Counted from the first letter of the stretch, positions 1-7,485 are shown. The stretch: 18,440 nt of DNA from CAVURW01 sp963743595 (GCA_963743595.1 CAVURW010000215.1:1-18440); one strand, 5' to 3'. Made by a program: numbers and translations. Notes: generated by a model not told the origin, from the letters alone.

Positions 1-101
1 ACAGGGATGACAAAGGGTGCACTTTCGATACCGGCTTCATGTCCGGTGATCATGTTGGGCGGGGTAACGGGAGGAGGAGTGGCAGGAGTGGGATCGGCCA
101 T
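1..101 (-). CDS. Unrecognised protein, N-terminal fragment cut by window edge
   Basis: An ATG at 101 (minus strand) opens a frame that stays open for 33 codons to the window edge. The N-terminus is rich in proline, threonine and alanine (MADPTPATPPPVTPPN) and is followed by a mixed stretch (MITGHEAGIESAPF). The start is only weakly supported: I see no strong Shine-Dalgarno sequence upstream, although the codons look coding. A second in-frame ATG lies at codon 17. There is no signal peptide or membrane segment in the visible part. I do not recognise the family, and the remainder lies outside the window. It is divergent from the small ORF starting at 279, so the 177 bases between them should hold promoters for both. 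Confidence 0.5.
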   Translation of the reverse strand, partial: MADPTPATPPPVTPPNMITGHEAGIESAPFVIP

Positions 102-278
102 AAAAATTTGGGTAAGGGGAGTTGTATCGCTGCAACCAGCTTGTAGAAGTTTTTTTGAGTAGTCAATCTCTTTCGACTGCAAACAACGCCCGCTACAGGT
201 AACAAATTCAATCCGTCAACTCAAACTTTTCCGCGAAGCTCCTGGAATCATTTCACCCTTTCGTCTACCGTCACAGGG

Positions 279-467
279 ATGAGCGAAAACGAAGAGAAGC
301 AAAAGGAGACTGAAGGGTTGATCCTCGATCCTAACGCAAATCTTGCCGATCAATTAGTTAAGCACGAATTGAAGATCATTCAGAAACGGCACCACGACTA
401 CTTGAATTCACTCGCCCGTCCGAAACCGGCTGCAAAGCCTCCTGAGCCGCCGCCCGCAGCGTCATAA
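279..467 (+). CDS. Small charged hypothetical protein (62 aa)
   Basis: This short frame encodes a soluble protein with no membrane segment or signal peptide. Residues 1-40 are rich in Glu, Lys and Gln and probably helical. The C-terminus is a low-complexity Pro/Ala/Lys tail (about residues 47-62). The ATG at 279 is preceded by ACAGGG, a weak ribosome site. It ends 12 bases before the convergent stop of the tldE/pmbA homologue. Nothing overlaps it on either strand, and the charged-helix plus proline-tail composition is unlike a random shadow frame, so it is probably real. I do not recognise a family, and a non-coding explanation cannot be excluded. Confidence 0.45.
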   Translation: MSENEEKQKETEGLILDPNANLADQLVKHELKIIQKRHHDYLNSLARPKPAAKPPEPPPAAS

Positions 468-479
468 AAATAGGCTTCT

Positions 480-1832
480 TTATACCGCGTCGGAGATGCT
501 CGTCAGATTAAACCCGTCGGCGAGTACCGTGGGCGCAGAGATCGCCCAGCCGCCGGTCTCTGAACCATGGGTTCGCACAGAGGGGCCCATCGCGCGGATA
601 TTGTTCAGTAGCTCGAGAGGGCTGTAGTTGAACCGAAAATTCTGAGTCGGTTTGTAGATGGCACCGTGATCGATGAGGAACACGCCATCTCGCGTTAGCC
701 CGGTGACGACGACTGTCTGCGGGTCGACCATCCGGATATACCAAAGGCGTGTAATCAGCAAACCGCGCTTGGTCTGTTTAATCATGTCATCGGTGCTCGT
801 AGTGCCCCCTTTCATCACTAGACAACTGGGCGAGGGCACGGGATTTCGCTTCGTCTTTTCCGCCCAATAACGACTGCACGATAAGTTCTGGAGCACACCA
901 TCTTTAATCCACTCGGTGCGAACCGAGGGGAGCCCGTCATCGGAATAGACCCGGCCAGGTGCGAGGGGATCAGCGGGATCCGAATAGAGGGAAACATTGA
1001 AACCGAACATCTTTTCGCCGATGCGCGATACCCCTTTCTTGCCCGGTTTTGACGCAAAGCTGCGGCCTTCATCGGCGGAGCGTTGATCCAGATTCCAGAG
1101 CAAGTTCGCCAGTAAATCGGCCACGGCTGAGGGTTCCAGAATCACCGTAAACTTGGCCGGTTCCACTTCGATCGGCCCTTGCGACATCAACGCCTTACTG
1201 ATCGCCCGCGAGCCCTCCGCCGCGACATCCAACTTGGCCAAATCTTCGTGAGTCGAACCGGCCCAGCCAGAACCATTACCCGGTATGGCGCCCACAGGCG
1301 TTCGTGCGGTCACGCTGTGCTCCGCGCTCGTCGATTCATCAAACGCGAACAAGCCCGCAGAGGTTCCGAATCCGGAGCTGTCGGCGTCTATTTCAATGTA
1401 GCCAGAGACCAGCACCTTCTTGGCATCGGCTTCAGTCAGAATTGGGCTGATCTTCGCCGCCAATGCTTCCGATGTGGCGGTGCGGGTGGAATCGACATAA
1501 GCGATCGATTTTCCGTAAGTTTGCTTGCCCAGAGGCGGCATCAATTCCGGGTTTTCCGGCGCAATGCGTGCGAGCCGTTCCGCCGTATCGACGACGTTCG
1601 CCAGCGACGCGTCATCGATCGAGACGGTCGACGCTGTTGCGCTGCGTTTCCCGAAATTCGACGTCACCGAGACCGAGATTCCGCCCGGCGCGCCGCTGGT
1701 GGTGGCCATGTTTTGCGCGTAGCGAATGTGCCGCGATTCCCAGCCGCCGACCGAAACCCAGCACGAGTCCGCCTTCGAGAGCGCGAGCACTTTATTCACC
1801 AAATCTTGCGATGCTTTTTCGTCCAAGAACAT
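480..1832 (-). CDS. pmbA: TldE/PmbA-type subunit of the TldD/TldE protease
   Basis: This is the non-catalytic partner in the TldD/TldE (PmbA) heterodimeric protease family, which in E. coli degrades unfolded peptides, matures microcin B17 and degrades CcdA. The product is 450 residues, the usual PmbA length, and spans the N-terminal through C-terminal family domains. The HExxxH zinc motif of the TldD subunit is absent, as expected for TldE. The ATG at 1832 lies 6 bases after the TAA of the upstream tldD homologue (stop 1839-1841), so the two are almost certainly co-transcribed and probably translationally coupled. No signal peptide is visible: the N-terminus (MFLDEKASQDLVNK) looks cytosolic, unlike its Tat-tagged partner. 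The C-terminal domain is complete, ending with a family-like stretch before SISDAV. Assignment to the family is secure; the substrate is unknown. Confidence 0.9.
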   Translation of the reverse strand: MFLDEKASQDLVNKVLALSKADSCWVSVGGWESRHIRYAQNMATTSGAPGGISVSVTSNFGKRSATASTVSIDDASLANVVDTAERLARIAPENPELMPPLGKQTYGKSIAYVDSTRTATSEALAAKISPILTEADAKKVLVSGYIEIDADSSGFGTSAGLFAFDESTSAEHSVTARTPVGAIPGNGSGWAGSTHEDLAKLDVAAEGSRAISKALMSQGPIEVEPAKFTVILEPSAVADLLANLLWNLDQRSADEGRSFASKPGKKGVSRIGEKMFGFNVSLYSDPADPLAPGRVYSDDGLPSVRTEWIKDGVLQNLSCSRYWAEKTKRNPVPSPSCLVMKGGTTSTDDMIKQTKRGLLITRLWYIRMVDPQTVVVTGLTRDGVFLIDHGAIYKPTQNFRFNYSPLELLNNIRAMGPSVRTHGSETGGWAISAPTVLADGFNLTSISDAV

Positions 1833-1838
1833 ACTCTT

Positions 1839-3422
1839 TTATACGGGCTTGCCGGTGTTAATGACGTTAACACGGCGGAATCGCGAGACCACCGCGCCGT
1901 GAGAAACGGGGGCCGATTGACCCGGCTGGCCCTTGCCGCAATTCGGCGCACCACCTAGGAAATAGGTGCTCTTGTCCCCGATTCCATCCAGCGAGTTCCA
2001 GAACGGCACGGTACTGCTTTGGTACGCCACATCGCGCAGTGGTTCGGCAAGCTTTCCATTTCGAATGGCATAAAACCGTTGGCCGCCAAACTGAAAATTG
2101 TGTCGCTGCTGATCGATGCTCCAACTGCCGTTGCCGACGATGTAAATGCCGTTGCGCACGCCGGAAAAGAGGTCTTCTTTCGTGCACGGTTTATCGTTCG
2201 GTTGCAGGCTAATATTGGGCATGCGCTGAATGGGGAACGAGGCCCAACTGTCGGCATACGCGCAGCCGTTAGACGCGGTCCTGCCGATCAATTGCGCCTG
2301 ACCCATCGCCATTTGAAAATTCATGAAGATGCCGTCTTGGACGATGGGAAACTCGGCGTCGGCTGTCTTCACTCCGTCGTCATCATAAGCCACCGTGGCC
2401 AGCCCGCCTTCTTGCGTTCGTTCCGCGTGAATGTTCATCAGCGGGCTGCCATACTTGAGTTTGCCAAGCTGATCTGGGGTGACAAAGGTCGTGCCGGCGT
2501 AATCGGCCTCCCAGCCGAGGGAGCGATCGAGCTCGGTGGGATGCCCTACGCTTTCATGAATCACAAGCCACAGATTTGTGGGATCGAGAACGAGGTCGTA
2601 AATACCCGGCACCACCTCTTTCGCCATCATCTTTTCACGCGCGTGTTCGGCGAGTTCTGCGGCTTCGGCAACAAAATCGAATTTCGAGAGATATTCGTAA
2701 CCATGTCCGCGTGGCGGAGCCAAGGTTCCACAGCTGGCAAAACCGCCTTTCGGATCGATCACGGTAACATCTGTCCCTGGAATCGTCCGGAACCGTGACT
2801 GCTCAATGCGACTGCCCCGGCTGGAGGCAAAAAACTTATCCTCGCGAGTAAAATTAAATGAAGCGCTCGCATAACTGGCCCCAGCCTTTAACGCGGCTTG
2901 GTTGATTTGAATGAGCTTGTTCGCCTTTTCATCGATCGGAACGATGAAGGGATCGTCCGCTGGCTGAACCCATTTATCCTGGTAAGCGGGTAAATCTTCC
3001 AAAACAAACTTGGTGCGCTGCAAGGATTGGCTGGCTTTGGCCACCGTAATAGCTTCTTGCGCAACACGTTGCGCTTCTTCCGGCGTGAGTCGTGAGCTGC
3101 TGGCGTATCCCCACGTGCCATTCAGCAGCACGCGAACGGCAAAGCCCGCATCATAGCCGGACCAGACGCCATCGACATGATTTTCACGGGCGGAAACGTA
3201 CTCGTTTTGATAGCGGCACAAGCGAAAATCGGCGTAGGAAGCGCCCCCTTTTGTTGCGGCGTCTAGAGCCGCCTGCGCGATGTTCAACCGGGTTTCCAGG
3301 TCCATGCCCGCTGCAGAGTCACTCGATTCGGCGGAAGCACGGCTCAAGAACAAACGGGGACCTTGCCAGGCAGCGAGGCAGGCACAGCCGCCTACGGTGC
3401 GAATAAACGACCGACGATTCAT
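1839..3422 (-). CDS. tldD: TldD-type zinc metallopeptidase with twin-arginine signal
   Basis: This is the catalytic TldD subunit, a zinc-dependent peptidase that cleaves unfolded peptides together with TldE. With the ATG at 3422 the protein is 527 residues. The frame extends 12 codons further to a TTG at 3458, but the ATG places a classical Tat signal at the very N-terminus (MNRRSFIRTVGG, hydrophobic stretch, then ASA before ESS at about residue 30), so I prefer it. The zinc motif HESVGH lies at residues 289-294. The conserved C-terminal region with CGKGQPGQSAPVSHG is present. E. coli TldD is cytoplasmic, whereas this one is predicted to be exported. A 6-bp inverted repeat (3431-3447) lies just upstream of the ATG. 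It is followed immediately by pmbA and preceded, 91 bases away, by the bestrophin-like gene. The family call is strong. Export is inferred from the signal alone. Confidence 0.92.
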   Translation of the reverse strand: MNRRSFIRTVGGCACLAAWQGPRLFLSRASAESSDSAAGMDLETRLNIAQAALDAATKGGASYADFRLCRYQNEYVSARENHVDGVWSGYDAGFAVRVLLNGTWGYASSSRLTPEEAQRVAQEAITVAKASQSLQRTKFVLEDLPAYQDKWVQPADDPFIVPIDEKANKLIQINQAALKAGASYASASFNFTREDKFFASSRGSRIEQSRFRTIPGTDVTVIDPKGGFASCGTLAPPRGHGYEYLSKFDFVAEAAELAEHAREKMMAKEVVPGIYDLVLDPTNLWLVIHESVGHPTELDRSLGWEADYAGTTFVTPDQLGKLKYGSPLMNIHAERTQEGGLATVAYDDDGVKTADAEFPIVQDGIFMNFQMAMGQAQLIGRTASNGCAYADSWASFPIQRMPNISLQPNDKPCTKEDLFSGVRNGIYIVGNGSWSIDQQRHNFQFGGQRFYAIRNGKLAEPLRDVAYQSSTVPFWNSLDGIGDKSTYFLGGAPNCGKGQPGQSAPVSHGAVVSRFRRVNVINTGKPV

Positions 3423-3430
3423 CGGGTGTA

Positions 3431-3447
3431 CGTTCGCGAATCGAACG
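3431..3447 (-). promoter_or_regulatory. Inverted repeat in the tldD leader
   Basis: CGTTCG and CGAACG (3431-3436 and 3442-3447) are perfect inverted repeats separated by five bases. The repeat ends 8 bases before the preferred tldD ATG at 3422. It could form a small mRNA hairpin in the ribosome-loading region or serve as an operator. No T-tract follows, so it is not a terminator. If translation began at the TTG at 3458 it would lie inside the coding region. Confidence 0.35.
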
Positions 3448-3513
3448 GCAAATGTCAAAGGGACGAATCATTTATTGCCTAAACGTAAGCGCACGTTCAT
3501 TGCCAACGGAGCA

Positions 3514-4430
3514 TCATTGCAGCAGAAAATGAATCGGCTGAAGAGGCTCAGGCAGCTCCTTTTCGCCCAACATTTCCAGCAGATCGATTTCAATAGTACG
3601 CGCAATCGCGTTCAGAGGGAGATCGTTGTCTGTCAAACCAAAGGGATCTTCCAGCTCATCACCCAGGGCGTCGAGACCGAAAAATGCGTATGCGAGCATG
3701 ACCGAGGCGATCGGTGTGAGCCAGCCAAACGATGAGACGAGCACGGTCGGAAGCAGCAGGCAGAAGATGGTGGCGGATAGGCGAAGGGGAGAGGCGTAAA
3801 CAAAATACGCTCGCAGCCCGCCTGAATGCCGCTCATGAAGGTAATGCGGCTCTCAAAAATGCGGTAGAGCTCGTCCGAAATGTAGCCTTTTCGCAAGCAG
3901 TAAACGAGTTCCCCGGTGATCTGATGCAAAATGGCGCTGGGAATGTTTCGCTTACCCGCGAGTTGGGCGAAACCGGCATGAGAGAGAAACGGCTGCGCTG
4001 CGGCAGCGGAATCGGTGCGACGCAACCGGGCGATCAGCGCATAGGTGAAGGCGATCGCCGGACGGACGAGGCGCTCCGTCACCACCGGATCTTGGACGCC
4101 GATCAAAGCGGTCGATTCCCGGGCAAACGAGCGCATTTCGTAAATGAGTTGCCCCAGCAACTTGCGCGCTTCCCACCAACGCTCGTAACAGGCGTTATTA
4201 CGGAATCCTAAAAAGATGGAGAGCGAAATTCCCAGCAGGGTGAACGGGCCGATGGAGAGGCTCTTAAACCATTCCGGATGACGATCATTGAGCGCGGCGA
4301 TGAAAAGCGAAGTGAGGGCGATGATGAGTAGTTTGTGCGCGATCGCGCTGACGATTGAACCGCGCAGAATGAAAAACAAATGGATGAGCGGCGGTTTGGG
4401 ACGAATGATCATGCGGCGAGCAACATTCAT
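3514..4430 (-). pseudogene. Bestrophin-like (UPF0187/YneE-type) channel gene, frame broken
   Basis: This is a bestrophin-family membrane protein, a group that includes prokaryotic ion channels of the YneE type. Reading from the ATG at 4430, residues 1-218 match the family: hydrophobic helices near 22-47 and 60-75, the signature GFRNNACYERWWEARKLLG near 75-93, and a region ending CERILFTPLPFAY. The frame then runs into junk. The remaining family sequence resumes in another frame and runs to the TGA at 3514-3516, including FFGLDALGDELEDPFG. The break is at 3780-3798, where one 19-bp block encodes TPLPFA in one frame and YASPLR in the other. Restoring a second tandem copy gives one continuous protein of about 311 residues, close to the usual family length. 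It lies upstream of tldD on the same strand. It is either a true mutant or a collapsed repeat in the assembly. Confidence 0.85.
3780..3798. repeat. 19-bp unit, inferred survivor of a lost tandem duplication
   Basis: On the minus strand the unit reads TACGCCTCTCCCCTTCGCC. It is present once. Two tandem copies would exactly join the two frames of the bestrophin-like gene and give FTPLPFAYASPLRLSATIF, which fits the family. The duplicate copy is inferred from the reading frames and is not visible in the sequence. Confidence 0.6.
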
Positions 4431-4546
4431 ATCAAGACGGTCGCCCCGACGACCAATATTTTCCTTCGCTTCCGTCGCTCTGAATACGGCCCGGCAGTTT
4501 TGCGTTTTCTTCCGAGCTAAACTACGTTAGTGTAACAATTTAAACG

Positions 4547-4563
4547 CAGGAAACGTCTTCCTG
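4547..4563 (+). promoter_or_regulatory. Inverted repeat upstream of tatA
   Basis: CAGGAA (4547-4552) and TTCCTG (4558-4563) are perfect inverted repeats separated by ACGTC. They end 10 bases before the tatA ATG at 4574. A hairpin here would sit in the ribosome-binding region, and the AGGA in its left arm would be hidden by pairing. Alternatively it is an operator half-site pair. The surrounding 143-base gap also has to serve the divergent bestrophin-like gene. An AT-rich stretch just upstream (TAACAATTTAAA) could hold a -10 element, but I cannot define a promoter. Confidence 0.35.
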
Positions 4564-4573
4564 TTAGACCACT

Positions 4574-4858
4574 ATGCATATTCCCACTTTCTCTACCCAT
4601 CCTCTCCTAGCCTTCAATCTTCCTCAGGGCGGCGAGTGGATTTTAATCGTGATTTTAGCCCTGATTTTCTTTGGGCCCAGCCAGATCCCGAAGCTTGCAC
4701 GTGGCCTGGGCAAAAGCGTAAGCGAATTTAAGAAGGCCCGTGAGGAATTTGAGAGGGAACTGCTGTCTTCCGATGATCACAAGGACGAACCGAAGCGGGA
4801 CGATCCTAAGAAGCTGGCAGCTAAGGAAGAAGAAGAAGCAACGGTTAAGAAGTCCTAG
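4574..4858 (+). CDS. tatA: TatA/E component of the twin-arginine translocase
   Basis: This is the pore-forming component of the Tat pathway, which moves folded proteins across the cytoplasmic membrane. The product is 94 residues. It has a single transmembrane helix at about 21-34 (EWILIVILALIFF), the conserved hinge FGPSQIPKLARGLG, and an amphipathic helix containing EFKKAREEFE. A charged, low-complexity Lys/Glu/Asp tail runs from about residue 65 to the end. The N-terminus is about 15-18 residues longer than in E. coli TatA, and no internal ATG offers a shorter start. It stands alone with no tatB or tatC beside it. The nearby tldD homologue carries a Tat signal. Its TAG overlaps the convergent stop of the DUF3592-like gene in a shared CTAG. 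Confidence 0.93.
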   Translation: MHIPTFSTHPLLAFNLPQGGEWILIVILALIFFGPSQIPKLARGLGKSVSEFKKAREEFERELLSSDDHKDEPKRDDPKKLAAKEEEEATVKKS

Positions 4859-5310
4859 AACCGGTTAGTGTTCGTTTTCGTGGGTGTTCCCACTAGCACG
4901 ACAATTAGGAGGACGAGGCCAGCAGCGGAGATCGGGAGGCCGATGAGCACAGCGAAAATCGCCAGCCACTGTAAGGTCATCGGTTTAAAGGCGGGTAAAA
5001 CCGCGCGCTTCCCCAAGTATTTCACATCGACCTTTTGATCCGGCTCTACAGTGGCGCCGCCGAGCCAAACGGTCTCTTCGTCCGTTTTTTCTGTGCCATC
5101 GGCTTCGTACCGGAAGGTGATGAGGGAGGGATGCTCGCCATTGACGGTAACGTTGGTCACTAGGGAGACCTTGGTGATCGTTCCATCGACACTTTTTCCC
5201 GCTTCGACGATCTTGTCGTGATCTGAGCCAAGAAGGAGGTAGGCCGATACTCCGAACGTGACCGGGGCCAGCATCAGTAGGATCGAGCAGCCGAGCAGAA
5301 AGATTCTCAT
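4855..5310 (-). CDS. DUF3592-like membrane protein
   Basis: The frame encodes about 151 residues from the ATG at 5310. A TTG at 5334 would add 8 residues, but the ATG places MRIFLLGCSILLMLAP directly at the hydrophobic segment and is preferred. There is a hydrophobic helix at about 3-26 and a second near 115-140. Between them lies an extracytoplasmic beta-rich domain with the typical pattern of a variable-linker protein (VDGTITKVSL, FRYEADG, VDVKYLG). This two-helix layout with a V-x-G-x-I core resembles DUF3592 family proteins, whose function is unknown. It lies 34 bases after the MFS gene stop on the same strand, so it is probably the last gene of the cyclophilin-MFS cluster. Its stop overlaps the convergent tatA stop by three bases. 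Confidence 0.7.
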   Translation of the reverse strand: MRIFLLGCSILLMLAPVTFGVSAYLLLGSDHDKIVEAGKSVDGTITKVSLVTNVTVNGEHPSLITFRYEADGTEKTDEETVWLGGATVEPDQKVDVKYLGKRAVLPAFKPMTLQWLAIFAVLIGLPISAAGLVLLIVVLVGTPTKTNTNRF

Positions 5311-5344
5311 GCGGGAAACGCTAGCACGCTGCAAAAAGATGTCG

Positions 5345-6688
5345 CTAAAGAACCGCGCCTTTCGGCTCCCAAAATGAGGTCAATCGATGCCGGTTCATGA
5401 CCAGAAGCACCACGCCGTCGACCACCATCACGCCGCCGAGCCATTCAAAGACTAGTGCCGTCCCGAAATGCGAGAGGATGCGGCCATCAAGATTCGCCCC
5501 GAGCCCTAAGATAAAACCGCTAGCCGTGCAGAGATTTTTCAGGGCGAAGAGCCGCCCGCGATTCTCGTTAACCACGTCATTTTGCAAACGCGCCTCCACG
5601 GTGTTGATCAAAAACGCCGTCGGTAATCCGATAAACACCGCCCCAAGAATCGCCACAGCAAACTCGTGCGTCAAAGCGAAGTTGTAGAGGGCGAATCCCT
5701 GCACGATCAACGCCGCCAGCGGAAACACCTCCCAACGGCTGAGTCGTCCGAGCCAGCCGCACAATCCCACGCCTACGCCCATCCCCAGGCCTATTGCAGC
5801 GAACACGGCCCCGAACGTGAGCGCCGTCTCGTGGATCTGCAGGTGGGGGAAATAGGGGTGAGCCATCGACTCCATCCATGCGACGACACTTTGCAATTCC
5901 GCTTCGTCGAGACTGCGCGAGACGTGCTGCACAATTGCGGGAAGACCGAGGCCGCCCCCGATTGAGAAGACGGAAATCGCGATCAAAAGCGGGACGAGCT
6001 CGGGTTGGTTTTGCAAAACCTGCACTCCCTTCATCGCGTTCTGCCACAGTCCTTCTTTTCGCTCTCCCGCCATACGTTCTGCGGTGTTTGGGGAGAGATC
6101 TGCGGTAATGCGAACCACACAAAGCGCCGAGACGAGAAACCCGATCGAGTTGATGACGAAGCAATAGGAGGGATCGAAAATCGTGACGAATAATTGTGCC
6201 AGGGGTACCCCGAGCATATTCGCGATAATCCCGATGCTGGAGATGAGGGCATTTGCGGCGACGAGCTTCTCGGCAGAGATCAACTGCGGCAGGGCGGCCT
6301 GGCGCGCCGGGATAAAGAGGCCGTTGAACATGCCCATGACAAAAACCACGGCGTAAACGCCGATTAAGCTGTGCTCGAACGACCATATGTAGATCAGGGT
6401 CAGGGTGATGAAAGATCGAATCAAGTCCGCCCAGATCATGACCAATTGGCGGGAAAAGCGATCGACTACCCAGCCGTAGACCGGCGCGAATAGCATGCCG
6501 GGCATCACGCCGCAAAAGCTAACCAACGCGAATTGTTGGCCGGGATTGGTCGTGTCTTTAACGCCCAAAACCACCGCTAAAATGGCAAACACATAAAAGC
6601 GATCGCCCAAGCTACTGATAACCTGCCCCGTCCAGAGCCGGGAGAAATTCTTCTCACGCAGAACGTCGCGGAAGAGAACTTGGTCCAT
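5345..6688 (-). CDS. Major facilitator superfamily permease
   Basis: This 447-residue polytopic membrane protein has about 12 hydrophobic helices, matching an MFS transporter of the drug/siderophore exporter-like type. The N-terminus (FRDVLREKNFSRLWTGQVIS) is typical of the MFS_3/EntS-like group. The cytoplasmic loop after helix 2 carries a motif-A-like GWVVDRFSRQLVM. A longer loop at roughly residues 245-285 (SRSLDEAELQ, then HPYFPHLQIHE) lies between the helices of the second half and is larger than usual. The ATG at 6688 lies 27 bases after the stop of the cyclophilin gene, which supports co-transcription. A DUF3592-like gene follows. The substrate cannot be deduced; the EntS-like resemblance does not prove export of a siderophore. 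Confidence 0.85.
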   Translation of the reverse strand: MDQVLFRDVLREKNFSRLWTGQVISSLGDRFYVFAILAVVLGVKDTTNPGQQFALVSFCGVMPGMLFAPVYGWVVDRFSRQLVMIWADLIRSFITLTLIYIWSFEHSLIGVYAVVFVMGMFNGLFIPARQAALPQLISAEKLVAANALISSIGIIANMLGVPLAQLFVTIFDPSYCFVINSIGFLVSALCVVRITADLSPNTAERMAGERKEGLWQNAMKGVQVLQNQPELVPLLIAISVFSIGGGLGLPAIVQHVSRSLDEAELQSVVAWMESMAHPYFPHLQIHETALTFGAVFAAIGLGMGVGVGLCGWLGRLSRWEVFPLAALIVQGFALYNFALTHEFAVAILGAVFIGLPTAFLINTVEARLQNDVVNENRGRLFALKNLCTASGFILGLGANLDGRILSHFGTALVFEWLGGVMVVDGVVLLVMNRHRLTSFWEPKGAVL

Positions 6689-6715
6689 GCAGTTGGTTTT
6701 TTGGGTGCGGCGGAG

Positions 6716-7351
6716 TTAAATCCGCACGACCCCGTTAAGGATGATCGGCTCAAGCGGCATATCATCCATTTCGCCCTGGGGCGTGCGGCGGCTGGTGGTC
6801 ACAACTTGGCCCATCTTTTTGACGACATCCCAGCCATCTTTCACTTTGCCAAAAACGGCATAGCCATCCGGCGAGACGGTGCCATCCGGGTCGAGCGCAT
6901 TCGAGTTATCGACCAGGTTAAAGAAAAACTGTGAGGTAGCGCTATCGGGCAGGCCGGGGCGGGCCATGGCGATCGTTCCTTCGGTATTGCGCAGACCATT
7001 ACGCGCCTCGTTTTTAATGCAGGGATGACCCGCTCCCACCTCACGGGTGAGATCGCTTGAATAGCCGCCGCCTTGCACGCAAAAATTTTGAATGACTCGA
7101 TGAAAAATCGTTCCGTTATAGGCTTTGCTATCGGCATACGCTAAGAAATTAGCGACGGTAAATGGGGCGCGTATCGGATCGAGATCGACTGTGATATCGC
7201 CCATGCTTGTTTTAAAGACCACCGTCGGGCCGGTGGGTAGTACGGCTGCCGGGCTCGGCGTTGGTGTTGCCGACGGCGCACCTAGGAGTCTCCCCGCGCA
7301 AAGAGAACCGGCTCCCAAGATAAGCGCACGAAGAAATTGAAAACGGTTCAT
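6716..7351 (-). CDS. Exported cyclophilin-type peptidyl-prolyl isomerase
   Basis: This enzyme catalyses cis-trans isomerisation of prolyl bonds, most likely in the periplasm or outside the membrane. The 211-residue product starts with a signal peptide (MNRFQFLRALILGAGSLCAG), then a Pro/Thr/Ser linker (about 25-42), then a full cyclophilin domain (about 43-211). Catalytic FHRV is at 83-86 with Arg85. The family stretches VQGGGY (92-97), GTIAMAR (125-131) and SQFFFN (140-145) are present. A Cys at residue 18 in the signal region is not in a convincing lipobox. The ATG at 7351 has no Shine-Dalgarno sequence and abuts a terminator-like hairpin with six T residues. It heads the minus-strand cluster with the MFS permease. 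The gene is divergent from dnaB. Confidence 0.93.
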   Translation of the reverse strand: MNRFQFLRALILGAGSLCAGRLLGAPSATPTPSPAAVLPTGPTVVFKTSMGDITVDLDPIRAPFTVANFLAYADSKAYNGTIFHRVIQNFCVQGGGYSSDLTREVGAGHPCIKNEARNGLRNTEGTIAMARPGLPDSATSQFFFNLVDNSNALDPDGTVSPDGYAVFGKVKDGWDVVKKMGQVVTTSRRTPQGEMDDMPLEPIILNGVVRI

Positions 7352-7388
7352 AAAAAAGCCCGGCCATCATCAATTTACCGCCGGGCTT
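7352..7388 (-). terminator. Terminator-like hairpin abutting the cyclophilin start
   Basis: Read on the minus strand, AAGCCCGGC (7388-7380) and GCCGGGCTT (7364-7356) form a perfect 9-bp GC-rich stem with a 15-base loop. A run of six T residues (7357-7352) follows and runs directly into the ATG at 7351. This is the layout of an intrinsic terminator. Here it lies in the 5' leader of the cyclophilin gene, which suggests attenuation or control of translation rather than termination of an upstream gene, because the upstream neighbour dnaB runs the other way. On the plus strand the hairpin lacks a T-tract. Confidence 0.6.
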
Positions 7389-7485
7389 GTCACGTTCAAA
7401 ATCAATTCATTGGCGGGTGCACCAAATTTATACAAAAAGCCACGTAGTGACCTGTTTGAGTCCGTGCTAGCCTATCGTCCCCCCA

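Noticed and set aside
120..170. Possible hairpin with a T-run (GCTTGTAGAAG followed by TTTTTTT) between the first two genes
   Set aside because: The stem is only about three base pairs, too weak to call.
1179..1958. 259-codon plus-strand frame opposite tldD/pmbA
   Set aside because: It is Arg-rich with no motif, and the opposite strand carries two conserved family proteins.
1839..3422. Tat lipoprotein (Cys near residue 13 of TldD)
   Set aside because: The cysteines lie too close to the RR motif and not in a proper lipobox after a hydrophobic stretch; ASA cleavage further on is more likely.
3423..3458. TTG start at 3458 for tldD
   Set aside because: It would bury the twin-arginine motif 12 residues inside; the ATG at 3422 gives a standard Tat N-terminus.
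5577..6515. 312-codon minus-strand frame inside the MFS gene
   Set aside because: It is Arg-rich and low in hydrophobicity, a typical shadow of the real MFS frame, which has about 12 helices.
7352..7388. Plus-strand terminator or dnaB leader element
   Set aside because: On the plus strand the stem is followed by GTCACG with no T-tract; only the minus-strand reading has the terminator layout.
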